Positions 19,566 to 30,740 of a stretch of 64,000 nucleotides of DNA are shown here, piece after piece. The position numbers and the translations under genes are program-made. Source of the stretch: Dermacentor variabilis (taxonomy: Eukaryota; Arthropoda; Arachnida; Ixodida; Ixodidae). The stretch covers positions 158,416,199-158,480,198 of the forward strand of contig NC_134574.1 of NCBI RefSeq assembly GCF_050947875.1. Reading direction: 5' to 3'. The first letter of the stretch is position 1. Every line of letters begins with the position of its first letter. The notes beneath the pieces are model-generated. The model was not told the DNA's origin. It ran no database searches and saw nothing but the letters and a program-made list of their open reading frames with translations.

Positions 19566-20411
19566 TTTTTAGAGCGCAGCTCTTTGGCGTCCGTTCCTGG
19601 GTTTCGCGTCGTCGTCGGCGTTGTCGTCGGCCTCGTAACCAGCTCCGCCCCCCTTTCATCCCCCCAGCGCTAGCAGCGACCGACTGATACCGCTGGATGC
19701 CGCTGACGCCGCTAGAGAGTCAAGATAACGTGACTGCATAGAACACCGTCGCCGCCATGCAGAAAGAGGAGGAAAGGGTCCCCCCCCCCCCTGTTCTTGT
19801 GTGGCGGATAGGGTGCTCTTCAGTTGCCGACGCGCCGGTTATTTCACGTAGGCCCCGGCACGTCGACGAATACGTGACCACCTTCCCACGGCTAGACCTG
19901 GTTCTTAGCGCTGCGGAAGCGAGGGTATCATATTGTTTGTGTCGGCATCGGCGGCGTTGTCCCTGAAACCAACTCCGCAGCTGGGGTTGACTCACTATCG
20001 GCGTCAGCGGCATCAGTCAGTCGCTGCTATCTCTTCCCTCCTCCCTTTATCGTGTTGTCCGCTTGCTGCGCGCGCTTCTGCCCCCATCGTTTGCCGCTGG
20101 GTGTACACGCCGCCCCCCTCCCCCCTCTTCCTGCGAGTCTCCGGTTGTCAAAGCGCCGGCTCGAACTTAATTCCTTTCTTCGCTCCTCCTCCAATGCAAC
20201 CCCTGTGCGGTGGCAATCAGAGAGCCAGATCGGTGGCGGCGGATCTGTATATGTGCACCGCCCGAGCCGAAATTGCCGCTGCCGTTCGCCCTGTGCGGTG
20301 GCAATCAGAGAGCCAGATCGGTGGCGGCGGATCTGTATATGTGCACCGCCCGAGCCGAAATTGCTGCTGCCGTTCGCCACTGCGAAATTATCTGCCAGTT
20401 CTTTCTGAGCC
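19566..20411 (+). other. GC-rich repeat leader upstream of the 58-aa frame
   Basis: The stretch has two runs of related composition, GTCGTCGTCGGCGTTGTC (about 19610) and CGGCATCGGCGGCGTTGTCC (about 19945). Each is followed by an AACCAACTCCGC-like block. It shows no convincing frame or splice sites and looks like the 5' leader of the element that includes the frame at 20412. Confidence 0.4.
20201..20376 (+). repeat. 88-bp tandem duplication
   Basis: Two copies, 20201-20288 and 20289-20376, begin CCCTGTGCGGTGGCAATCAG. One difference was noticed near the end (GCCGCTGCCG against GCTGCTGCCG). They lie directly upstream of the short frame at 20412, so they may be a variable-number repeat in that element's leader. 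Confidence 0.9.
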
Positions 20412-20588
20412 ATGAGCGAGACGACCGATGGAAGTCCTCCGTCTGCTGCTGCTGCTGCTGCTGCTGCTAAACGAGCTGCCAGAGCAGAGGCCCAGCGCCG
20501 TCGCCGTCAGAATCCAGAGGTGCGTGCCGCCGAAGCAGAAGCTTACCGTCGCCGCCGTCGAGATGATCCAGGAGTACGGGAAATATAA
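20412..20588 (+). CDS. 58-aa frame with repeated Arg-rich units, probably a truncated mobile-element ORF
   Basis: An ATG at 20412 opens a short protein. It has an acidic Met-Ser-Glu start, a poly-alanine run from a (GCT)n tract, and then two tandem 17-residue units of the form xAEAxRRRRxxxPxVR (about residues 21-56). The stop comes in a TATAAAAAAAAA stretch, which looks like a truncation point or tail. Such repeated basic units recur, by memory, in long tick mobile-element proteins, and this would be their N-terminus. GC-rich leader sequence from about 19570 and the 88-bp duplication precede it. No function can be given; it may not be expressed. Confidence 0.4.
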   Translation: MSETTDGSPPSAAAAAAAAKRAARAEAQRRRRQNPEVRAAEAEAYRRRRRDDPGVREI

Positions 20589-21643
20589 AAAAAAAATTCT
20601 ATGATAGCGCATACATGTGTTGCTCGATTTCTTTGCCTCAATCTATCGAAAAGGTGAAACAGCTTATTTGCTGCGCTCAAATTTCGCATTAGGAAGTAAC
20701 GTAATCGTCGGTACTTTTTTTGCTTGGAGTTCTTTTAAAACTCGCTTTTTTTTTAATGCGAGGATAAATGCCTCAGGGCATACAAGGGTATGGGATGGGG
20801 GTGAATAAGGATGATTAAATGAATGAAAATAGATTTGCTGACTCGCTTTTAAAATATCCTTTCGTGGTGCATTTTTTCCACATATATCTTGTCGTTGAAT
20901 CACTTTCTGACGTCTATTTCTATAGAAATGGACGTCGGACACACGTCAGAAATGTATGTCAGAAATACACTATAGTGTATTTCCATTATGTTCATATAGC
21001 TTGTCCGGCTTGCAGTATATTGTGCATAATATTATTCGTTCGGTGGAGGTCCCGCTTGCAGTTTTTACTTTGGGACATCTTCCTGTATATCACTGGCACT
21101 ATGTATCAATATACTTTGTCAAAAAATAACGCTGAAATGAGAATTAATCCAGCTCGAATCGACCAAGCATTGAAAACAGAGCTGAGGCCGACGCCACACA
21201 CATGTAAGACAGGTTTCTATCCCAACGCAATGCGACATAGACGCTGACTGCGAAATTCCTTTGTCTTTACGAGGAGTTGCGGTTAGGTAACGCTGGCTTG
21301 CACGATAGCGTTTGCTTGCGCCAATGCTACAGGAGCAAGCCAGCGTTCGCGGTTGTTTGTCATGCGTCCTGCTTGACTTCGCAAGAATGACAGTGGCAGC
21401 GGGGCACGCAGCTTTGCTACCGGCACCTACAACCGGATAGGCGGCAGACGTGACCATTGTACTGATCCAGTGTGACGAAGCGTCCAGTGGTTCCACTGAC
21501 GATTGTGAGGAAAATGAGGGGCATCCGGCAGGGAGGTTACCCGTGGAAGCCGTGAAACAGGGAACGCCCACATTTTGAATTCAAGAAGCTATAGCGGCCC
21601 CGCCATCGCTGCCAAACACACTAAGTTTTCCTCGAGTCGAAAC

Positions 21644-21647
<4 letters not shown>

Positions 21648-21679
<32 letters not shown>
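21648..21679 (+). repeat. (GA)n microsatellite
   Basis: A pure 32-bp run upstream of the small element at 21713. Confidence 0.95.
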
Positions 21680-21682
<3 letters not shown>

Positions 21683-21712
21683 GGCTGTGGCTTAGCTAAG
21701 GTTAAGCCCAGG

Positions 21713-21985
21713 ATGCGAAGCATACTAGCCTTAATTTTAGTTGTTGAACCACTGTTTAGCCTGGTGAACTGCTGTTGCTTCGCTATATTCGGTTCGGCTA
21801 GACGAAGAAACAACTCATGCAGGCGAGCGCACGAGCTGAGACCCGGCTATGTAGCTACGCGGCCACAAGCGAGCGCACGAGTTGAGCCTCTGCTTTTGCA
21901 GCTGTTATGACGTCATAAGGTAGCTACGCGGCCGCGCGCGGCGCAGCAAGGAAGAGCGTGGTTGTGCGGCTAGTATGCTTCGCAT
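21713..21985. repeat. Small element with perfect 18-bp inverted ends
   Basis: ATGCGAAGCATACTAGCC (21713-21730) and its exact complement GGCTAGTATGCTTCGCAT (21968-21985) bound 273 bp. Inside, GTAGCTACGCGGCC and GAGCGCACGAG each occur twice, and there is a 14-bp palindrome around a CRE (TTATGACGTCATAA, 21905-21918). It adjoins the 3' end of the RNase H pseudogene. Confidence 0.6.
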
Positions 21986-22035
21986 AAAACATTTATGTGT
22001 ATTGAGATGGGTGTCTTCCTCGTAGAGTGGAGCCC

Positions 22036-22860
22036 TTAGTTCAGGGCCGCATTGGCTCGTGCCACTCCTCGTGCGCGCCGGATCAGCCGTCGTTGCTCTT
22101 GCGGGTCTAAGCTGGTCAGCGCAGTCTCCTAGGAGGAAGGCGAAGGTGAAGGAATAGGGGAGTAACCTGGAGGGTGTGTGCCCGCCCAGGTGCAATGATA
22201 TACAGTGGGCTTTGTTCCACAGTTGGGACAGTGTGAGAGATATTGTATGGGGTGGAAGATGCGAAGATAAAATAGGCAGGGAAATGAATTAGTTTGAAGC
22301 TGTCGCCACGTGACGGCATCTTCTCGGTTAAGGGAATTATGTGGTGGGGGGAAGTGTCTTCTGCTGGCTCTGCAATATTGTAGAGTTTCACTGTAGTTTG
22401 GTGGTTCTGTCGTTGCGTCGTCTGGGTTGAACAGCTCTTCCAATGGCACCCGGTTAGCGAGCTCTCGGGCTACCGCATTAGCGCGTTCATTACCATGGAG
22501 TGAGGCGCGTCCAGGTGTCCAGGCGATACGCACCCTGTGTAACGCTGTAGGGTGTAATGTGTAAGGATGCGATGTGTGTAGGGTTTCACGTTCCCTTGTG
22601 CCATAGTACTGCAGGTGGTCTGTGAATCAGTGACCACTGTGATAGGTCCATCCGGTGCCGGTATGGTTGAAGGGTGTACGATGGCTAGGGCGATAGCAGC
22701 CTGTTCCGCCGTGCCACTGTCCACAGTGTTGAGCGTGGCCGAAGCCCTCAGAATGTCTGTACTATCTAGTACGACTAGACATAGGGCACGTCTCTGTGGT
22801 TAGTGGGTCACGTCGGTGTATAGGACCGGCGTGTTCGATGTGTCATCGCCAAAGAGTCGA
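22036..22860 (-). pseudogene. RNase H and C-terminal zinc region of a non-LTR retrotransposon, broken
   Basis: The minus strand encodes the end of an ORF2 with an RNase H domain. Pieces include the V-L-Y-T-D start (about 22830), a T-A-E-Q-A-A helix with its acidic residue (about 22712), V-V-T-D-S-Q (about 22635), and W-T-P-G-R-A-S-L-H-G-N-E-R-A-N (about 22500-22520). A C-terminal C-P-N-C-x7-H zinc motif follows (about 22205-22235), without its last cysteine. The frame breaks near 22530, and a stop (TAG, 22126-22128) stands where neighbouring residues suggest a tryptophan. After it the frame continues to TAA at 22036-22038. Earlier stops lie around 22800. RNase H plus a terminal zinc motif suggests the I/R1-like group. 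Non-functional. Confidence 0.75.
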
Positions 22861-23056
22861 GCCAGGGCTTGTGCTCTTGCCTTTCTTCGGCCTTTATGAC
22901 GGTCAGGGTGCATATTCCGAGGAACTGAGGCTACGTGAATTTTGTTGCAGATGTTAAGCGCAAGTTTGCGGTCTTCCTAAAACTAATGGTTCGATTGGTA
23001 GTTGAAGACGAAGCCGGTATTTCCTCTCGGAATGTTGACGCGTGCACACAAGAAGA

Positions 23057-23057
23057 T

Positions 23058-23108
<51 letters not shown>

Positions 23109-23110
23109 TT
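23057..23110 (+). repeat. (TTTA)n microsatellite
   Basis: About 13 perfect units. Confidence 0.95.
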
Positions 23111-23830
23111 GTATTCGGAATGTTGAGAACCTGTGTCCACGGGTTTTCAGAGAAACTGGCCAATAACAAGAATATGCCTGGAAGGTCACAGCAGCAGTCC
23201 TTACTGATGATTTAGAATTTATGCGCTTTAAAAAAATGTACACATCGGTTCGAGTGGAATGACAAAGTTCACCGAAAAGAATAACGTAAAAACGTGATCC
23301 ACAACAACAATGACTAATAGTTAACTCTACGGTCGCTATCTGTGAGTTTTTTGTACTGCTGATTCCTCAAGACTGACGTTGAAATTAACGATAGCATTGA
23401 TTATACATTTTATTTTGTGCACGTAGCCGTGGGTTTTATTTATTTAAAATATCATCGTGGTTAAAAGACATTACATAGGGGAGTGGTTACACACAATAGT
23501 TACAACAAGATAGAGAGATGGAGTAGAAGTGGGAAAAGCAAGGGGGTTAACCAGAACGGAAGAAAATCCGGTTTGCTATTTTTAGATATTTATATAGTCA
23601 ATCATGGTAAAACAGAACACGTGAACGAGGGCACCACCACAAACGAAGAAAATATACTGGTCTGAAAACCATAGCTTATCGTCTCCAAAATGCATACCTA
23701 AAGTGTTCTGCTTAGTGAGCGATTGATGGAATTTACTGTCCCAACGCGGCACAGCTAAATTGGGACAGACGCCATAGTATACAGGACTCCGTATTAACTG
23801 TGACTGCCTTTCGTTATATAACATATCCCG

Positions 23831-23876
23831 AAGATTCTCGTCACGCGGGCGTCTGTGCCCGCGTGACGAGAATCTT
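23831..23876. repeat. Perfect 20-bp hairpin at the 5' end of a truncated retroelement
   Basis: Arms 23831-23850 and 23857-23876 are exact reverse complements around GTCTGT. The right arm runs straight into non-LTR retroelement coding sequence, so the hairpin marks that copy's 5' truncation point. Confidence 0.9.
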
Positions 23877-24848
23877 TCATCAACACATGCTGTGGGATTC
23901 TCACGTTGAAAAATTATGTATTAAACTAAGAAAAGCCTTAGGTATTCTAAGGAGGTGTCAGTCGTTTCTGCCGGTTCCCCAGAAACTTCATATTTTTAAT
24001 GCGCTTTTTAGTTCCCACCTACGCTACTGCCAGTTGGTATGGGCATCTGGAACTCAAACATTAAAGAAAAAGATATATACACTTCAGAAGTGTGCTTTGC
24101 GGGCTGTTGCCAATTTAGGCTATAGAGATCATACATCACATTTATTTATGAAATTTAAGGTTTTAAAATTCAGTGTTGCTTATGAACATCAATTGTTGTT
24201 GTCGTTAAGATCAGAAATTCGTAGAAATAGCCTAAACCTAAGATGTTTAGCGCAATTACAGCCGAACATTTCATTGCGTCCCATCAGAAATTCTGAACAC
24301 TGGCACATTCCCCGAACACGAACGAACTACGGTCTCCAAATGTTAAAATTCACCATTCCACACGTACTCAATACATTCAAGCTTACAGAAGATCACTTGC
24401 GTGTCCTTTCAGGCAGGGAGCTATTCAACATGTTTACATAATCTGCTACAAGCCTAGAAAAATTCTGTCTAACTAAAGCCCTCCTTTCTGTTCACAGTAT
24501 GTCTTAATGTTATGTTACCTTGCAATAATTTACATGTCGTTGGTTTTTGTTTTTTTGTGCGTGAATGATTGATGTACTTGTAGGCACCCAAGGGCGCATA
24601 TATTTAAGTATACTTGAGAATTATTGTACACGTTTATACTTATTTTTATTTTTCTATCATACGTTAAGACTGTATGAAGTTTGCTGTGCTGTCGTTCTGC
24701 TGCTTTGTACGGATGGGAGGTGGGGCTAGTCAAGCTGCATCAGCGCAGCTTTTTTCCCACTTTCCACGCCACAACTGTTCTGTGTAAAACACACTGTACT
24801 GTTAGTGGTCAAAATAAACTTCAACAACTTCAACAACTTCAACAACTA
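23857..24848 (+). pseudogene. 5'-truncated non-LTR retrotransposon (RT C-terminus and tail)
   Basis: An open frame ending at 24441 carries the C-terminal part of a non-LTR reverse transcriptase. It starts with a W-D-S-H-V segment followed by the K-L-R-K-A-L-G helix, S-H-L-R-Y-C (about 24012-24030), and a later L-Q-K-C-A-L-R-A-V segment. These are typical of the CR1/RTE-like thumb and connection. The catalytic domain and everything upstream are missing. A 3' UTR follows with AATAAA (about 24814), and the copy ends in about three 9-bp CTTCAACAA units (24818-24848), a common tail type. Upstream it begins in the 20-bp hairpin. The clade is uncertain; no working protein is expected. Confidence 0.8.
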
Positions 24849-24951
24849 AGCAACTGCGGCGGGTCAAACTTGGCCAATGTCAGCAGTAGCAGGGGTAGTT
24901 ACCGCATTTCCCTTTTTTAACGAAGCTTTCTTTAGACCTTTCCCGACGTTT

Positions 24952-25077
<126 letters not shown>

Positions 25078-26931
25078 AATCCCATAGAATAGATGTCCCT
25101 GGTGACGCAAGGCGTAGGAATCCTTAAATGACTACATCGGCACTAAGTATGTGCCACTATATATGGACCCATTCCTGGTCAATCACTAACATTGGATGTG
25201 TTACTGTGGTGAAAAGGATTCGAAAGCATTACCGCAAAACGCATTAGAGCAAAGCTTTCTTTACCTCTTTCCGGATGATTCGGCGTTCGGCGTCACATCG
25301 CCTTGGAAGACCTGTTTAACAAGACGTGGAAGGTTGTCTTTTCTTGAAATGATAACGGCAGTGGTCTCCTATGAACGACGTCGATGTGTAAAATAAGCAT
25401 TCACGTAACGCCTCATCAATGAAAAAAAAAAAAAACTGATTGCTCAGGCAACTCGCGCACTCATTTCGTAGCACGTGCACCAACGTGAGCGCGAACATTG
25501 CTAAATTTAAGCATGAGCACCAAAGTAAAAACGAACATCGATAAACTTATGCACAAACATTGCGCAAAGGTTCGCTTCCCGTACATTCTAACATCTGCGT
25601 TGGGACCTGCAAAACTTTTTTGTCATGCAGGAATACGGCACGTAGGGCAATTGCACAGTTTATGCGGTGTTTTCAGCAAAATGTGATGAATGTATGTATC
25701 GAATTGCATACGTCACTCAGTGGTAGTTTTACTGCGACATTTGTAATGCGACATTCGCAATAATTTTTCAAGGCGACGATGGAGTTACATGCATTCCAAA
25801 CAAGTCCGAAAACAACATTGAGAACGGCCGTATGTGCTGTCCTCCGGTCCTGATTTAAAACGCTTTCTACTGTCGAATTCACCTTCGACGTACTCCCACA
25901 GAAATCATCCTCTCCGCGGATGCAGAGCCTTAATCAGGGCGGTGAATTCCCCCTCATGTAAGCGCGCGCGTGTGGGTTCTCTCCACACCCTTCCGAGTCC
26001 CAAAAGCCACGGCTGAGGATTAAAAACAAAGTAGAAGGGGAAGCTCAGGGCGAATGTTTAAGCACGGCTCGTAAATTTTCCGCAAGAGGCCGCGGATCCA
26101 ACGGCGGTCTTCTTTCTGCAACGGCTGCTGCGAGTGAAAACGAAGCCCTTGCAGCCTAGCACTGCCCGATCATATCGCGCATGAAAACGAAAAAAAAAAA
26201 GACAGAAAGAAAATGTGTCCTGCTTCTAACAAGAGCAGCGCAGGTCTCCCATTTTTAGGCCAATCGCAGCCGTCGTTCGTATCGGGAAGCGGCCGTCTCG
26301 TGTTCGTTGGGAGGCCGATTGCGGCCTGTTGCTTTCGCCATTATATTGATGGCTGCTGCCTCATGCTGCCGTCGTGCTAGTTTGGCTTCACCGTTTCGTT
26401 TGCGAAAGGGTCTCTCACCGTCAAGGGGTTGCGTTTGTTTTCGCGGATGTACGGGAGGAACCACCTTGATTTACTTATACGTGCACATACGCAGGGTATT
26501 CACGCAAACACACACAAGCCCACACGCACGCGCGCATGCTTGATACCGGCGCTCTGATTTCTGTCCCCTCGACGGCGCATTATCGGCGTGGTGTATCTTT
26601 GATCTCGTTCGCTTACTTGGAGCTCGTGACAACGTACAAATGGGACAGTTCTGCTACAGTTTGTTTGCTCATTTCCTTTTCTTTCCGCTTACCGCCGCCA
26701 AAAAGGCTCTGAGGAACGACCGTCCCCTGGCGAAGGTAGTATATTGTAGCAGCGATTATGCGTGTTCGCGGCGGATGTCGTTTACCTCGAGTTATTCAGA
26801 ATTGTCGTTCTCGATCTCTCTATCTTATCTTTCTTTTTTTGCTTTCTTTTAAGATGTGCAGTGACGCAGAGCGTGCACGGCTCTCTGCACATCTGTATCA
26901 TGGAGTTCGTTTTTAGAAAAAAACTTTATTA

Positions 26932-29054
26932 CACTGTAAACTGAAATAACTCCGAGGTGGGAGTATACTGCTTGTCCTATAGCGACCCCCCGGTTCGGAG
27001 TTTTTTTTGCTCCGTATGATCGGAGTAGAATTTTTACTCCGTACGAGCGGAATTTTCGCGTGGAATTATGGGAGTTTTTTTTCTGTCTTTTCTTTACTTT
27101 TTGCTTTGCTATTGACGGAGTTCTTTCGAGGTGCAATGGGAGTATAAAAAGAGCCATCGCGTGAGTTTGCGCGAACATGTTTACATGCAGAGGCTGCTGG
27201 TCAAATTTCGAAATATGCACACGAGACCGCGTCGAATTCGACGGAACAAGTCAATGAAAACACATATATCATGACATACATAAACATTTCAGAAACACCC
27301 AATGCAGAAATTTGAAAGACATCACACGTACACGCGATACTCAAGAAGCAACGGTGCCAGTATATATAGCCACGATATTGTGTGCCTCGAAACCGCCTAG
27401 GGAGCAGCTGTGCTGTTTTCAGAATTACGACTCACATGCTCGTTCATACGAGATCTCTCTCTCTGAAATTAACAGAATACCTTAAGCAACACAAAACTGT
27501 TAATTCAAAATAGTGAGAGAGAAAAAGTTAATGGCGTAATTTTTCAAAATTATCATGCCATTCTGTGAGTGCTGAAGCGACTTCGCACACTGCCGGCGTT
27601 CGCGGCCAAAAAGTAGTGCGTTAGTTACAGTAAGCAAGAAAGATGTAAGTGCATGTGTTGCATAGCAAAATTAAATTTTTGCGATATAGTGGTAGCGTAG
27701 CAAGAAATTATTACGTTTGAGCATGACCCGCAGCAGCCGACATAATTAACACCGAGAAATGCGCAGTCATACATTTTATACACCGCACTACTTGCTCTGC
27801 GTCCGAGCAATCTGTCTCGGTTGCGAAAAGGAGCTACATCGCTGATCTGTCGAGTGAATCCCTAAACTCGGAGCCAGCAGGCATGCGTCTAAATCAATGT
27901 CTCGGATAGAGCGTAATGTTAATGCAATATAGGAAGCAACGACGTGACCAAAACATATATGCGCGATAACAATTCGATTCACATCGCTCAATAAGAAGCT
28001 TTATTTTCAGTACGCATACTTATGTTCATGGTTATATTGCGCTCAGTTTTACAAACACGATACTAAGGAAGGACAGGACGTGGACGTCCGTCCACGTCCT
28101 GTCCTTCCTTAGTATCGTGTTTGTAAAACTGAGCGCAATATAACCATGAACGTTCACCAACTAGCCCCCTTCATTGCTTTACTAAAAGCATACTTATGTC
28201 CTACCGTTTTTCTTCGGGCGAGGATATCCGTTCACAGGTACATAAAAACAGTTGCTTGCACTCCGGTCTTTCTCACTGGCAACACAGCACCGCAACGAAC
28301 TTGGGTTACGCCATTCATGCGCGACTAGCACGGATGTCGTGGCTCGAACAGTGGCTACTGTTGCCATTGCTACGCGGTCCTTTCAAACACTACACTGGAC
28401 GTTGTCAGCATGTACTAAAAGGTCATAGAAGTCGCATTTCACGTACTGAAGAACACAAGACAGGGTGACGCAGCACGAAAACACAGCCAGAACGTGAGCC
28501 GACATCACGAGCCAGTGAGCAGCTTCGAGGTATACCTAAGCCTTTTTCCGCACTTGAAAACGTGGTTCTTGCAATCATCGTTATCAGCAAAGCGATCACA
28601 GCTAATGTACTTGATGCTGAGATACAGTGAGCTTCAGGCATGCCAATAACACTTTCTGGAAGGAAATACGGGAAACAAATTGACGAAACGCTGTCGCGGA
28701 ACGACACTTCACAGACGTAAACAAACCGTCAGCCATGAGCACTGCCCGCTCCGCCGAACGCGCCCGGTCGCTGGCGAGGCGCACAGCCTCATGGGAAGCG
28801 CCACGTGACCAACCTGTATCGGCGGATGGGAGTTTTTTTAAAACTCCCTGTCGGAGTTTCACGGGAGAACAAGATTTTTAAGCGGAGTAAAATCGCGTCA
28901 TGTCGCCTTAATACTCCCGCAGCTAGCCAGCGGAGTGAAACGAGGGGATGGCGCTGTTTTGCTCCCATACATCGGAGTAAATATTTGAGAGGGGAGGTTT
29001 TAGGGCACATCACCTCTTAAAAACTCCCAGGTGGGTTTATTTTCGTTTACAGTG
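26932..29054. mobile_element. Candidate 2.1-kb non-autonomous DNA transposon, CACTG ends
   Basis: Perfect 10-bp terminal inverted repeats, CACTGTAAAC at left and GTTTACAGTG at right, are flanked by TA (26930-26931 and 29055-29056). Both terminal 200-300 bp are crowded with GGAGT/ACTCC motifs in both orientations (for example at 27000, 27020, 27040, 27117, 27139, 28830, 28855, 28884, 28912, 28931, 28974), like subterminal transposase-binding repeats. No transposase frame is seen. The CACTG start recalls CACTA/EnSpm, while the TA flank also fits Tc1/mariner-type targets. It contains the palindrome at 28024-28151. Confidence 0.5.
28024..28151. repeat. Perfect 63-bp palindrome (hairpin family member 1)
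   Basis: Arms 28024-28086 and 28089-28151 are exact reverse complements around a 2-base centre. The apex-proximal core is GGAAGGACAGGACGTGG. Three bases beyond the right arm stands CACCAACTAGCCC (28155-28167). The cores at 50323 and 50704 are related. Confidence 0.95.
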
Positions 29055-29702
29055 TACTACTGTGACTATTGTTACCATTGCTCCCATCCTGTAGCGTCTT
29101 GTGCATGGTGCATATGGAACCGTAGCTTCGACCGCAGCTTGGTGTACTTTGACCTTTAGCATGGAGTCGGAGTTGCGGAATTTTCAGCGTAAGCTAAGGG
29201 TTTTCAGCAATGCGACTTAGGTCATGTTTCTTGAGAGATATTCTGAATTCTAGGTCTAGAACAGATAATTTGAGCAGACTGAGTGAAAAGCGGCGCTTTT
29301 TTTTTTTTGTATGACCATTACGTGGCACAATTTTTTTTCGTATGGGTTTACGTCTTGCGTATAAATGTTCATGAAGCTGCAATGATAGGGTGAGGAAGGT
29401 AGCCCGGAAGGGTAAAGCACCGAGTTTATCCAGACGCACAGTACGACTTGCTGGCCTACCTCGGAAGAAGGGCAATATAGCGATGAGAGAGGAGAAGGAA
29501 GGACGTGGAAGAAAACTAGACGATGGAGGTGTGTTTGTGAAAGTATATTAAAAAGAAAGAGAAAAGAAAATACGAAGATGAAGAAACACCCACATGCACA
29601 TCAATGATGTGTCACGTCAGTGATGGTAAAGAGCTGTCGCCTCGAGGAACTTCCATCAATGTTCATGTTGCTTTCCGCAACAACGCCGCGCCCGCTCCTG
29701 GG

Positions 29703-29727
29703 CCAATTATGGTTGTCGCTATAAAAG
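29703..29727 (+). promoter_or_regulatory. CCAAT and TATA pair of unknown use
   Basis: CCAAT (29703-29707) is followed by TATAAAAG (29720-29727). They stand in moderately GC-rich sequence between AT-rich flanks. No convincing gene begins downstream. It could be the remnant of an LTR or a small unrecognised transcript. Confidence 0.25.
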
Positions 29728-30660
29728 CCTTGAGTATTAGGTTGGTTAAATGCTGGCTGCAGTGTGGTTTGTGGGCACGTCGTATAGATAGCAGGAACAT
29801 AACTTGCAGCGCAGTCTGCTGACCCGCCAACCAGACACGAAGCCATTTAGTGATAGTTGTTCTTGGTGATAATGACTAGATGATGATGACAAGGAGCGGT
29901 TGTAAAGTACGGGAAATTCAACCATTCAAAGGACAGTCAAACCAAAATTACGGACTCACTAGTGCTTCTTGGGGACGAAGACTCGTACAGGAAATATGAG
30001 ACTGTAAGGGAGGCGATGGCTAGAGTTGTATCTCAATGTCTCGGCAACAGGAGTGTCTTTGTTGAAGCCCCTTAATGAGCCCATATGTGCTGTTGTTGTT
30101 GCATCGGAACGTGGTGCGCAGTTCACGTTCTTGTGGAAACGTCGGCAAGTTATTGATCGTTCTCTTCTTTGGTCTCTCAAACATCTTGTTGATGAGTACA
30201 CGGATTGATGTTGTGATCGCTGCCAGAAACATTTTTCGCACCGCAACATCGCATCATTCTATATAGGTTGTCAAATGCTGCAAACTATTATGACTTCACA
30301 GAAAACCCGACGTTTTATAACATTAGTGCTATGGTCGAGTCCGCGAGGGACATCAATTATTAGTGTTTTGCGTACGATGTATGTTTTTGTTGACAGCTAT
30401 AGGCTTGGAGAATGCGGTCGTGTTTTCGTAACTACAGCGGCGTCATCGCTACATAAATGTGCACATCACATGCCTGGAGCCTAAGAGAAGCTCTTGTTTC
30501 AAAATCAAGTGCCACATTGCACTGAAAAAAAAGATAGGTTTGGCGTATTATAGAGTTATGATGTAAATAATCTTCGTATAAGTCGTATAATCCCGTTTTT
30601 TATGCTATTCTTAGCCGTGCCGTTTTCTTTGATACCTTATCGTAACATTTCTAGAACTTA

Positions 30661-30740
30661 GGTGGCTGTCCTGACGAAGACAAGTTGTCGAAATGTTTGC
30701 TCCAGCGTCATTCCTTGTTCGACAACTGTTGGTCGCTTGA
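30661..30740 (+). ncRNA. Hammerhead-ribozyme-like motif (Penelope-type repeat)
   Basis: CTGACGA (30671-30677) is followed by a short stem (GACA-AGT-TGTC), GAAA (30690-30693), a weak stem-loop around TTTGCTCCAG, and GTC (30707-30709), the canonical cleavage triplet. Penelope-like retroelements are known to carry such ribozymes. One extra A lies between CTGACGA and stem II, and stem I pairs poorly, so activity is uncertain. No Penelope RT was seen nearby. Confidence 0.55.

Noticed and set aside
28024..28151. Palindromes as sequencing chimaeras (missed-adapter reads)
   Set aside because: Such artefacts give inverted copies kilobases long. Here the arms stop at 56-63 bp and a shared motif lies just outside each, so biology is likelier, though read support was not checked.
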